DNA of 55,766 bases from an uncultured Lachnospiraceae bacterium (GTDB lineage: Bacteria > Bacillota > Clostridia > Lachnospirales > Lachnospiraceae): the NCBI GenBank assembly GCA_910576815.1, contig CAJTKA010000024.1:1-55766 (forward strand). Reading direction: 5' to 3'. The notes under the pieces are model-generated. The model searched no databases. It saw only the letters and a program-made list of their open reading frames with translations, and was not told the origin of the DNA. Made by a program: the position numbers and the translations under genes. Shown here piece by piece: positions 42,186 through 51,001 of this stretch (position 1 is the stretch's first letter; each line of letters opens with the position of its first letter).

Positions 42186-44287
42186 CAGCTAAACAATCCC
42201 CTTTTCTGCAAATGTTTGATCGTCTCCATCGGCATCCTTGTCACTTCCATGACCGCCTGCAGATGATTTTCCTCCTCACCGGGCAGCCCCCAGAGAGAGA
42301 GGGTGATATTTGGATCTTCCGTAGGAAAGGCATAGACATCCTCTCCGATTCGAAAACCGTTCATCTGCAAATGCTTTCCTTTCAGCGGTATCGTTTGCCC
42401 GTTCCAGACGATCTGTTTCACCCAGATCAGGCAGGCGCTGCTTCCGGGATCGATGCGCAGAGCGCTGCGTCCCCTCCCGATCTTTACGGAAAGCTCCACC
42501 AACCCCTCAGCGCTTCTGATCAGCTGCTCCCCATCTTCCTCCGGGAAGAAGGACTGTTCCTCCCGAAAACCGTTACCTGTGTCCTCGTAAATTTGGATAC
42601 GGTCATTGTCGGACCGTTTCTTTAGTCCCTCGCAGATATCCGCCAATGAATAACACTGATTATTGATTGCTTCCCGCAGCTCTGCCATGGACAGTCGTTT
42701 TCCCGTCACATATTTTTGGAACTTCATCTCCTGCCCGCGGTACTGTTCCGCCTCTGTCTGCTCTATCCCCAGCTTGTTCATTATTAAATCTACATTTAGT
42801 TTATTTCTTTTGTCGTCTTCCAGGAGATAACAGTAAATGGCGCGAAAGGCAATTTCTTTTGTCTCGATCGCCCTTTCAAACGTCCATTCGCAGTCAATTA
42901 AATACCAGGTGTTATCTAATTTATAACATCCGTTATTATCCTGCTCAACCATGATATTTGCAAAGATTATGTCATAATCTGCGATTTCCTGTTCTTCTCC
43001 TACAGCAATCCTTTTCACATACTCGTCAAAGAGGTTTTGGAAGCCCTCCACATCCTCTTTTTCCAAGCGTTCATCGAGAATTTCCTCCAGCGTTTTTCCT
43101 TTCAAAAATTTAATCCTGATATAAGGTCTGCCTTCCACCGTCCGTTCCAGCTTCGCTTCATTGACTGCCAGAAGGCTGTCGTGATAGCGTTCGGATAGCT
43201 TTTCATACGCCTTTGCCGTGTCTTCGATATGTTTTTCGGCGTCTTTTGATAACGGATGTTTTTCTATGATCGGGCCAAAACCGGAGCTTTTTTGCAGGGT
43301 TTTGATCTGAAACGTTTCCTTCCTGTCATTGGAATATTTCACATATTCTTCGGCCAGCGAGGGGCCGAGAAGAAGCAGATAAGAATTGGAAAAAAGAGGG
43401 AACTGCCCCTCTCTGATCACGCTGTCAAACACCCGCTTTTCATCAAAAAGCCGTAATCTGTCCCTGTCAAAATTTCGATCGTTATCGGATAACTCCCCAC
43501 GTCCGGGCAGCCGTCTGTCCGAATAAAGCGTCGTCATGAATTTATAGTCAGGATAAGGATAATACATCTGCGTCTCCGTAAAACCGCAGCGCTTTGCAAT
43601 CGCAAGCAGCCCGTCTCTGGTAAACGTCCTGACCACACCGCCCTCGGGATAATCCTCGATCCCTGCAAAATAAGTGCCCAGATGATCCTCCCGACACCCC
43701 GCCCAATACTTTAAGCCAAATTTATTTTCGATGGCAATCACGATATGCCCGCTCGGTTTCAGATGTTTTTTGATGATCTTAAGGAAATCTTCGTAAGGTG
43801 TTTCAGAGCCGATGTATGCCTGCGCATACTCGAAGACCCCGATCAGACAGATATAATCATAGTCGCAGAGCAGATCAGGCTCCACATCCTGAAAATTCCC
43901 CACGTGAATGGTCACGTTGTCCGCATCCATATGACGGTAGGCATTGATCAGACTGCGCTTTTTGGAAAGCTCCACGCAGGTCACTTCTCCTGCTTTGCGC
44001 GAAAACGCCCCTGTGATCGCACCACAGCCAGAGCCGACTTCCAGCACCTTCATCTGACGACCAATCGGCAGCCACTCCACGATATTCTCCCTAAGCGGAG
44101 AAAAATGATAGAGAACCTCCCAGCTCTTTCTCTCCTCGATAATGCGCTGATACTCCACCGCAGAGCAGTCTCTGGCGATTGCCAGCAGCTCGTCCTCGAT
44201 CTCACCGTCGCAGTAGAGGTCCTCGCCGGGGTAGTGCGTGAGGTCGAGCTTGATTTTTCCTATCTCTTCTATCATACTATCCGACAT
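42185..44287 (-). CDS. SAM methyltransferase fused to a kinase-like domain
   Basis: This protein has 700 residues and a good GGAAGGAATG site. Residues about 40-260 are a class I methyltransferase: MKVLEVGSGCGAITGAFSRK (SAM loop), VTCVELSKKR, and VIAIENKFGLKYWAG after the fourth strand. Residues about 335-530 look like a protein-kinase/LPS-kinase fold: a Lys/Glu-bearing small lobe, IADYDIIFANIMVE (catalytic Asp...Asn without the usual His) and WYLIDCEWTFE (metal-binding Asp). The last 100 residues are beta-rich. In ABC-exported O-antigens, methylation and phosphorylation of the chain end stop growth and tag it for export. This fusion next to the ABC genes could be such a terminator; that is inference. 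Confidence 0.82.
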   Translation of the reverse strand: MSDSMIEEIGKIKLDLTHYPGEDLYCDGEIEDELLAIARDCSAVEYQRIIEERKSWEVLYHFSPLRENIVEWLPIGRQMKVLEVGSGCGAITGAFSRKAGEVTCVELSKKRSLINAYRHMDADNVTIHVGNFQDVEPDLLCDYDYICLIGVFEYAQAYIGSETPYEDFLKIIKKHLKPSGHIVIAIENKFGLKYWAGCREDHLGTYFAGIEDYPEGGVVRTFTRDGLLAIAKRCGFTETQMYYPYPDYKFMTTLYSDRRLPGRGELSDNDRNFDRDRLRLFDEKRVFDSVIREGQFPLFSNSYLLLLGPSLAEEYVKYSNDRKETFQIKTLQKSSGFGPIIEKHPLSKDAEKHIEDTAKAYEKLSERYHDSLLAVNEAKLERTVEGRPYIRIKFLKGKTLEEILDERLEKEDVEGFQNLFDEYVKRIAVGEEQEIADYDIIFANIMVEQDNNGCYKLDNTWYLIDCEWTFERAIETKEIAFRAIYCYLLEDDKRNKLNVDLIMNKLGIEQTEAEQYRGQEMKFQKYVTGKRLSMAELREAINNQCYSLADICEGLKKRSDNDRIQIYEDTGNGFREEQSFFPEEDGEQLIRSAEGLVELSVKIGRGRSALRIDPGSSACLIWVKQIVWNGQTIPLKGKHLQMNGFRIGEDVYAFPTEDPNITLSLWGLPGEEENHLQAVMEVTRMPMETIKHLQKRGLFS

Positions 44288-44319
44288 AATTCATTCCTTC
44301 CTGATTCTTGCATAGCACA

Positions 44320-44453
44320 GCCGTGACAGACAGATTTCCGACGGAGCCCCTCAAAATTCGCCGGCACTAAGCGAGGTCTTTCACGAGCATAGTGTCCGCT
44401 GCGTATTTTGCGGAGCGAGAGCGTGGCGACCCAGGATATCTGTCTGTCACGGC
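44320..44453. repeat. Long palindromic intergenic element between the ABC ATPase and methyltransferase genes
   Basis: GCCGTGACAGACAGAT at 44320-44335 is the exact reverse complement of 44438-44453, 102 bp apart. The interior folds further (GCACTA with TAGTGT). It fills almost all of the 183-bp gap. In the transcript it would make one large hairpin. No gene is seen in it. Its size and form suggest a non-autonomous palindromic repeat. Confidence 0.8.
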
Positions 44454-44470
44454 GTCCGCTATTACACACT

Positions 44471-45769
44471 CTATTTCACTGTAACCCTAGAGTTCATGTC
44501 GTAAAATCCCACCGTATCCTTATCCGAAATCACCGTCACATTCAGCACATCGTACAGCCTGTGATACACCGTAAACTCGTCCTCCTCATACCCGGTCACA
44601 CCGAGAGACAGCAGATAATCGCCGCCCTGCAGGTTCATCTCCTGGGTAAAGGTGATCTCTTTGGTCTCCCCCGCTTCTACGGACTCTAAGAAGGCCTTCT
44701 CAAACATGGTATTTGTGCCCGTTATCTCTGTTCCCCGCACATTTTTAATCGTAAAAGCAAAGATTGGCGCATTGATTTTTTCCGTCATCTCCACTTTCAT
44801 GTGAATCGTAAACTCGCTCCCCTTCAAAATAGCGGCGGTCTCGGTCCCCTTCTCGTCCGAAATATAGTATTCCGTAATCCTCGCCTTTTTAGAACCGTAT
44901 TCCAGCAGTTCGGGATTTTCCGCCGCCGCGCTTCCCCGCGCCTTCAGCTTACTGCCATCCACACCTTTCGCCGCCATCTCCCGAAGCGTCTCATCCTCCA
45001 AAAGACGCTCCCCCTCAGATTCAGGCGGCACATACTGCCCCACCAACACCTGTTTGTAGGTGTCGATCATCTGCTTGGGCGCACCCTCCCCCAGCTTCAC
45101 GCCTTGGTTTAAAAGCACTACGCGATCACAGTATTTACTGATGCTGCTCAAATCATGGCTGACAAAGACGATGGTCTTACCCATCTCCTTAAATTCCTCG
45201 AATTTATGATAGCATTTCGCCTGAAAAAAAACATCACCCACAGAGAGCGCCTCGTCCACGATCAGGATCTCGGGGTCGATATTGATGGCTACCGCGAATG
45301 CCAGCCGCACAAACATTCCGCTGGAATACGTTTTGGCCGGCTGGTACACATAGTCCCCGATATCCGCAAACGCCAGGATCTCCTCAAGCTTCTGATCGAT
45401 CTCCTTTTGGGAAAATCCGATCATGGTGCCGTTTAAGTAGATATTTTCAATACCGTTGTATTCCATGTTAAAGCCCGCGCCCAGTTCTAAGAGCGCGGAA
45501 ATACGACCATTCACCTGAACTTCACCCGACGTCGGAGAGAGAACACCCGTTATTATTTTAAGAATCGTGGATTTTCCTGAGCCGTTGGTGCCGATGATAC
45601 CCACGCATTCTCCCTGCCTGATGGTCAGATCGACCCCTTTCAGGGCGCGATGCTCCGTATGGCGCTTGCCCCGTCCAAGGTGCAGCGCCTCCTTTAAGCG
45701 GTCCGAGGGCTTATCATAGAGCTTATACACTTTTTCAACATTTTTAACCTCGATTGCAATATTGTCCAT
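44471..45769 (-). CDS. Polysaccharide ABC transporter ATP-binding protein with C-terminal cargo domain (Wzt-like)
   Basis: This 432-residue protein starts behind AGGAAGC. Residues 1-240 are an ABC ATPase: Walker A GIIGTNGSGKSTILKII, an atypical signature region (YSSGMFVRLAFAVAIN in place of LSGGQ, as usual for Wzt/TagH), Walker B PEILIVDEALSVGD and the switch FVSHD. Residues about 300-432 form a beta sandwich (ITEYYISDEKGTETAAILKG; TLEVDEF-like strands) as in Wzt carbohydrate-binding tails, which read the modified chain end before export. It pairs with the permease upstream, from which it is separated by a 200-bp repeat-rich gap. The C-terminal domain implies that a capped polymer is the cargo. 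Confidence 0.93.
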   Translation of the reverse strand: MDNIAIEVKNVEKVYKLYDKPSDRLKEALHLGRGKRHTEHRALKGVDLTIRQGECVGIIGTNGSGKSTILKIITGVLSPTSGEVQVNGRISALLELGAGFNMEYNGIENIYLNGTMIGFSQKEIDQKLEEILAFADIGDYVYQPAKTYSSGMFVRLAFAVAINIDPEILIVDEALSVGDVFFQAKCYHKFEEFKEMGKTIVFVSHDLSSISKYCDRVVLLNQGVKLGEGAPKQMIDTYKQVLVGQYVPPESEGERLLEDETLREMAAKGVDGSKLKARGSAAAENPELLEYGSKKARITEYYISDEKGTETAAILKGSEFTIHMKVEMTEKINAPIFAFTIKNVRGTEITGTNTMFEKAFLESVEAGETKEITFTQEMNLQGGDYLLSLGVTGYEEDEFTVYHRLYDVLNVTVISDKDTVGFYDMNSRVTVK

Positions 45770-45789
45770 ACTTGCTTCCTTATATTATC

Positions 45790-45880
45790 CTCAGGTGCAG
45801 AGTTTTACGCTATCTCGCTTATTCTATTCTCAGGAGCAGATTTTGCCGCTATCATGATTATTCTTTTATCATGTGCAGAG
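45790..45880. repeat. Imperfect direct repeats before the ABC ATPase gene
   Basis: Three diverged copies of a unit of about 38 bp start at about 45791 (TCAGGTGCAGAGTTTTACGC), 45829 (TCAGGAGCAGATTTTGCCGC) and 45869 (TCATGTGCAGAGTTTGAGG). They lie in the permease-ATPase gap next to the palindromic element, whose left arm overlaps the third copy. Confidence 0.6.
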
Positions 45881-45967
45881 TTTGAGGACAATCCCGGTGC
45901 TTCCCGAGCAACTGTCTGAGCGAAGCGAGTTTTGCGAGGGAACGAGGGATTTTCTCAAACTCTGCAC
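45873..45967. repeat. Long palindromic intergenic element between ABC permease and ATPase genes
   Basis: GTGCAGAGTTTGAG at 45873-45886 is the exact reverse complement of 45954-45967, 67 bp apart. Nested pairs inside (AATCCC/GGGATT, TTCCC/GGGAA) make a nearly continuous hairpin of about 95 bases. It ends three bases before the permease stop codon. No T run follows it. Like the element at 44320-44453, it contains a GCGAAGCGAG/GGAGCGAGAG-type core. Confidence 0.78.
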
Positions 45968-45970
45968 CGA

Positions 45971-46978
45971 TTAGAGAACATCCGCAAAATGACTCCGCAT
46001 CCTCCGAAACACCAGCGTCCCCACACAAAACATACTGATCGTCACGATCCAAAAATAGGTCGACGAATAAAAATGCTCCCAAAACCATACTTCCTCAAAG
46101 ATCGCGCTGCGGTAGCCGTTCACCACATAGACCAGCGGATTTAATTTGAATAACGTCTTCATATTATCGGTTGTGAGCATATTGATATTCCACATGATGG
46201 GTGTCACCCACATACCGATCTGAAGCGCAATACTGATCACCTGCTGCAAATCTCTGATAAAGACCACCAACGCGCTCGTCAGATAACTTAAGGCGAGTAC
46301 AAATAGGAAAAGGCACAGGCTGTAATAGAGAAGCTGCACCGTATAGATCGTGGGCGTATAGCCGTAACCGATTGCCACCAGCAATAGGATCCCCACAAAG
46401 AAAACATGGATGAAGGTGGCCGCAATCACCTTGATGATAGGCAGGATACTGATGTTGAATACCACCTTCTTGACCAGATAGCTGTATTCCACCAGCGCCA
46501 TTGTTCCCTGCGAAATAGCCTCAGAGAAGTAGAACCAGGGCACCAGCCCCGCCGTCAGATACAAAACGTAGGGCGGCGTCTCGCCGCCTGCCGTCACAAA
46601 TTCCACTCTGGCATCAAATACCTTGTCAAACACGATCCAATACATCAGCACGGTAACTACCGGCTGTGCAAGTGCCCAAACAATACCCAGATAGGAGCCT
46701 GCATAGCGCTTCTTGAAGTCATTTTTAGACAGCTTCCATATAAGTCCGCGGCTCTGAAAAAGCTCCACAGGAATCGTCACGATCCTGTCATAGTAAATCG
46801 AAAACATGATACAGGTAAAGGAGATCAGCACGCATCCGCTCACCTTCTTCATTCGCTCCGTCACCTGATCGGCCAGCGGGTTGTGGTGGGCAATGAGCAC
46901 CACCGCCAAAAGCAGTCCAAGCCCCCAGAATACTGCGATTGCTGCGGACTTCGGAATATTTTTTTTTCGCGCTTCCAT
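45971..46978 (-). CDS. Polysaccharide ABC transporter permease (Wzm-like)
   Basis: The start is the ATG at 46978, which overlaps the rfbC stop by one base (TAATG) behind AGAGG; 335 residues. Two extra N-terminal helices precede the usual six-helix ABC-2 permease core: FQSRGLIWKLSKNDFKKRYA is the coupling segment seen in O-antigen/teichoic acid permeases, followed by SYLGIVWALAQPVVTVLMYW. The last helices include GMWVTPIMWNINML and LNPLVYVVNGYRSAIF. It moves the lipid-linked polymer across the membrane with the ATPase encoded next. No Wzx/Wzy genes are in the window, so export by the ABC route is the simplest reading. Confidence 0.93.
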   Translation of the reverse strand: MEARKKNIPKSAAIAVFWGLGLLLAVVLIAHHNPLADQVTERMKKVSGCVLISFTCIMFSIYYDRIVTIPVELFQSRGLIWKLSKNDFKKRYAGSYLGIVWALAQPVVTVLMYWIVFDKVFDARVEFVTAGGETPPYVLYLTAGLVPWFYFSEAISQGTMALVEYSYLVKKVVFNISILPIIKVIAATFIHVFFVGILLLVAIGYGYTPTIYTVQLLYYSLCLFLFVLALSYLTSALVVFIRDLQQVISIALQIGMWVTPIMWNINMLTTDNMKTLFKLNPLVYVVNGYRSAIFEEVWFWEHFYSSTYFWIVTISMFCVGTLVFRRMRSHFADVL

Positions 46979-47538
46979 TAACAATACCTCTCTGTATACG
47001 CAGCCAGGTCCTCCCAATTTTTGTCCCTGTCGACCATGATGGGCTCCATGCCATCGGGAAACGGCCACTTGATCCCAATCGCAGGGTCACTGTAGAGGAT
47101 GCCGCCATCGTCACCCGGGTGATAATAGTCCGTGCACTTGTAAGCAAACTCCGCGTGATCCGAGAGTACCAGATAACCGTGCGCAAACCCCTTCGGAACA
47201 AAGAACTGTTTCTTATTCTCTGCGGAGAGCGTTACCCCGTACCACTTGCCGTAAGTAGCGGATCCCTTGCGCAGATCGACCGCCACATCAAAAACTTCTC
47301 CCGAAAGCACCCGCACCAGCTTATCCTGCGGATAATGGATCTGAAAATGCAGGCCCCGGAGCACGCCCTTGGTAGAGGAAGACTGATTATCCTGCACAAA
47401 AACCTGATCGATCCCTGCCGCCTTGTAATCCTCATAGTGGTAGGTCTCCATAAAATAACCCCTGTTATCTCCAAACACTGTGGGCGTGATCACTTTCAAG
47501 CCCTCAATTTCACATGTCTCCACTGTTATTTTGCCCAT
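46978..47538 (-). CDS. rfbC: dTDP-4-dehydrorhamnose 3,5-epimerase
   Basis: This 186-residue cupin enzyme epimerises dTDP-4-keto-6-deoxyglucose at C3 and C5 on the way to dTDP-L-rhamnose. Motifs include VFGDNRGYFMETYHYEDY, QVFVQDNQSSSTKGVLRGLHFQ (catalytic His), GEVFDVAVDLRKGS and VPKGFAHGYLVLSDHAEFAYKC. Length and order are standard. It starts behind AAGGAG, 15 bp after the GH25 gene, and overlaps the permease gene by one base. The rfbB and rfbA genes lie just upstream, but the final reductase rfbD is not in the window. Confidence 0.96.
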   Translation of the reverse strand: MGKITVETCEIEGLKVITPTVFGDNRGYFMETYHYEDYKAAGIDQVFVQDNQSSSTKGVLRGLHFQIHYPQDKLVRVLSGEVFDVAVDLRKGSATYGKWYGVTLSAENKKQFFVPKGFAHGYLVLSDHAEFAYKCTDYYHPGDDGGILYSDPAIGIKWPFPDGMEPIMVDRDKNWEDLAAYTERYC

Positions 47539-47553
47539 ATTCGTTCTCCTTTT

Positions 47554-48898
47554 TTATTCTGAGATTGGTACGTTTCCCGTATCCCCGTTCACCACGCCGG
47601 AATACCCTGCGGCATTTTTGGAGTGATTGATCGAGGTATCAATATTCATGTAGCAGAGGTTCAAATCCACATTGGTGGAAATGCCGTTCACCGTACCCTT
47701 GGAGGTGTACTGCCACATATGATAATAATATTCGTCGTAGGTAGGCACATCCGCGTATTCAGCAAGCCAGATCCTATAATCTGACAGTTGTGTCATATCC
47801 AATCTGTCGTTCAGCCAGTTGCGGGAAGCGTAGACACCCGTCTCATAACCCGCCGCCTGTATGGTCTGTAAAAAGGCTCTGTGCGCTCTTGTCCGTTCAT
47901 CACTGTCCAGACCGTCAGCCCGTCCTTTGCCGCCCGCACTCTCACTGTCTAAGAACACGGGATAGTCCACATCATAGTCCTCGATCAGACGGATCACCAT
48001 GGATGCTTCCTCCACGGCTTCTATCTCGTCGCGCGCCTGTGTAAAGAAGTAGACGCCCACGGGAATACCCGCCTCGATAGCTCCCTCTATATTCTCCTCA
48101 TATCGAGGATCGATAACGAGCGCCCCCGTTGACGCGCCGCGGTAGCCGCAGCGGATGATGGCAAACTCGATTCCCGCTTCCTTCACGGCCGCCCAGTCGA
48201 TTTCCTCATTCCATTTGGACACATCGATCCCCAGCTTTGCACTGCCGTTGTCAAACTGCAACTCCATGTTCTCGGTGCCGTCCGCATCCTCTGCCGCACC
48301 GTTGACCGCCTTATCCTCTTTTTCCGGATCGATATCATCCTCTGTCAACATGAGATATTCAATATTATCCAGCACACGGTACTCGATCTCCTGTCGTACC
48401 TGTATGGTAATGATGGTGTTCGGCACGCGGAAACCGTCCTGCTCATTAAGGGAGACGCTGTATTCCCCGGAGCGCAGATCATCCACATAAATGATGCCGT
48501 CCATGTCGCGGTCCGTGTACTCGCCCACATCCTGGATCGTGATCGTAAATTCCGTCCCCGTCACCAGTCTTCCCACGCTGTCCACTATCATCACGCGCAA
48601 ATCCTTGGCCACGGAGCTCATCACCAGAGACACGTTTCTGCCCGAATAGGATTCCAGGCTTTTAAACCTTACCTCCGGATCAAAAAAAGTCTCATCGCTC
48701 AGAAAAGCAGACAGATTGCTCCCGATCTGTCCACTCTCCGTCTCCTCTGTATCTGTATTCTCCTTTTGTTCCTCCTGTACCGGTGTCTCCTGCGCAAGCC
48801 CCAGTTTGCGTTTCACCGTGTCAAGATTCACGATGGCGATCGCCGCGATCACTGCCACAAATACAAGGATCATGGCAATCAATGCGCGTCTCATCCGT

Positions 48899-48909
<11 letters not shown>
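47554..48909 (-). CDS. Membrane-anchored GH25 muramidase inside the rfb operon
   Basis: This protein has 451 residues. A short cytoplasmic basic start and one membrane helix (about 9-29) act as an uncleaved anchor. A Ser/Thr/Glu-rich stretch follows. Residues about 75-185 are a beta-rich domain that is also present in the 934-residue relative (SVGRLVTGTEFTITIQDVGE...DRDMDGIIYVDDLRSGEY). Residues about 225-430 are a GH25 lysozyme: LGIDVSKWNEEIDW, AIIRCGYRG, VFLDSESAGG (the Asp-x-Glu catalytic pair), GVYASRNWL. It cleaves the MurNAc-GlcNAc bond of peptidoglycan. Its start overlaps the rfbA stop by 11 bp, so it is tied to dTDP-sugar synthesis; it may open the wall for polymer attachment. Confidence 0.92.
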
Positions 48910-49768
<859 letters not shown>

Positions 49769-49786
49769 AAAACCTCCATTCCGCGT

Positions 49787-50869
49787 TTATCGTCCCGCGT
49801 ACATTTCCTCATAATACTTTTGGTAGTCGCCGCTCGTTACGTGCTTCATCCAATCTTCATGAGCAAAATACCACTCTATCGTGCGGCGGATGCCGTCCTT
49901 AAACATGGTCTCCGGCTCCCAGCCGATTTCCGCCCTGATCTTATCGGGCGCGATCGCATAACGCCTGTCATGTCCCTTACGGTCTTCCACATAGGTGATC
50001 AGATCCTCCGTGATATGCGCCTTGCGGGGATCCGTGTCGGGAAGCATCTCCCGAAGCGTCTCGATGATGATTTTGATGATCTCAATATTCTGCTTCTCAT
50101 TGTGGCCGCCTACGTTGTAGGTCTCGAACAGTCTGCCCTTCTCCTGCACCATATCGATCGCTTTCGCGTGATCTTCCACATAGAGCCAGTCGCGCACGTT
50201 TTTGCCGTCTCCGTAGACGGGAAGTTTCTTTCCCTGCAGGGCGTTGTTGATAATAAGAGGAATGAGCTTCTCCGGGAACTGATAGGGCCCGTAATTGTTG
50301 GAACAGTTCGTAATGTTAGCCGGGAAATGATAGGTGTCCATATAAGACTTCACCAGCATATCTGAGCTTGCCTTGCTGGCAGAATAAGGGCTATGAGGCG
50401 CGTAGGGCGTGGTCTCGTAGAAGTAACCGCCATCCTCCGGGAGCGAACCATAGACTTCGTCAGTAGACACGTGCAGAAACTTTTTGTCCGCCTGAAAACT
50501 GCCGTCAGGAAGCTCCCACGCCGCCTTCGCACAGTTTAGCATCACCGCCGTACCAAGCACGTTGGTCTGCACAAACACTTCGGGGTTCTTGATGCTCCTG
50601 TCCACATGGCTCTCCGCCGCGAAATGCACGACTCTGTCGATGTCGTTTTCCGCAAAGATCTTTGCGATCGCCTCCTTGTCGCAGATATCCGCCTTGACAA
50701 AGGTATAGTTCTCTCTGTCCTCCACCTCTTTCAGGTTTTCCGGATTGCCCGCATAAGTCAGCGCATCCACGTTGATGATGCGGATCGCATCGCCGTACTT
50801 GCGAAACATATAGTGAATGTAGTTGGAACCGATGAACCCGGCGCCGCCCGTTACCAAATAGGTTTTCAT
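49787..50869 (-). CDS. rfbB: dTDP-glucose 4,6-dehydratase
   Basis: This 360-residue short-chain dehydrogenase converts dTDP-glucose to dTDP-4-keto-6-deoxyglucose. TYLVTGGAGFIGSNYIHYM is the NAD-binding loop. HFAAESHVDRSI and LHVSTDEVYGSL (catalytic Thr-Asp-Glu) follow, then the YSASKASSDMLVKSY Tyr-x-x-x-Lys pair and SNNYGPYQFPEKLIPL. RDWLYVEDHAKAID and DRKGHDRRYAI complete it. The length is normal. It is the first gene of the rfb-ABC-glycosyltransferase operon, with AAGGAG before the ATG, a promoter at 50946-50974 and a structured leader in between. Confidence 0.97.
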   Translation of the reverse strand: MKTYLVTGGAGFIGSNYIHYMFRKYGDAIRIINVDALTYAGNPENLKEVEDRENYTFVKADICDKEAIAKIFAENDIDRVVHFAAESHVDRSIKNPEVFVQTNVLGTAVMLNCAKAAWELPDGSFQADKKFLHVSTDEVYGSLPEDGGYFYETTPYAPHSPYSASKASSDMLVKSYMDTYHFPANITNCSNNYGPYQFPEKLIPLIINNALQGKKLPVYGDGKNVRDWLYVEDHAKAIDMVQEKGRLFETYNVGGHNEKQNIEIIKIIIETLREMLPDTDPRKAHITEDLITYVEDRKGHDRRYAIAPDKIRAEIGWEPETMFKDGIRRTIEWYFAHEDWMKHVTSGDYQKYYEEMYAGR

Positions 50870-50883
50870 AGCTTTCTCCTTAA

Positions 50884-50945
50884 TAATAGTTTACTTTGCA
50901 GAGGATCGAAGATCCTCTAAAGTTAATTGCGGAGCAATTTACTTT
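50884..50945 (-). promoter_or_regulatory. Structured leader of the rfbB operon
   Basis: On the minus strand AATTGC-TCC-GCAATT makes a first small hairpin with flanking AAGT/ACTT pairing. ACTTTAGAGGATC-TTC-GATCCTCTGCAAAGT makes a second, larger one. Both lie between the promoter and the AAGGAGAAAGC ribosome binding site, in a leader of about 75-80 bases. There is no T run, so they are more likely to affect mRNA stability or translation than termination. Confidence 0.5.
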
Positions 50946-50974
50946 ATTATCCCCGAAGCGGCGTCAAAATGCAA
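50946..50974 (-). promoter_or_regulatory. Sigma-A promoter for the rfbB operon
   Basis: On the minus strand TTGCAT, a 17-base spacer and GATAAT. It lies just after the stop of the 934-residue muramidase gene. Confidence 0.75.
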
Positions 50975-51001
50975 GCGCAATCTCCGCCGCCGCAAGTCCG
51001 T

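Noticed and set aside
44272..44469. 65-codon minus-strand frame across the palindromic element
   Set aside because: It is produced by the palindrome and overlaps the methyltransferase start without a ribosome binding site.
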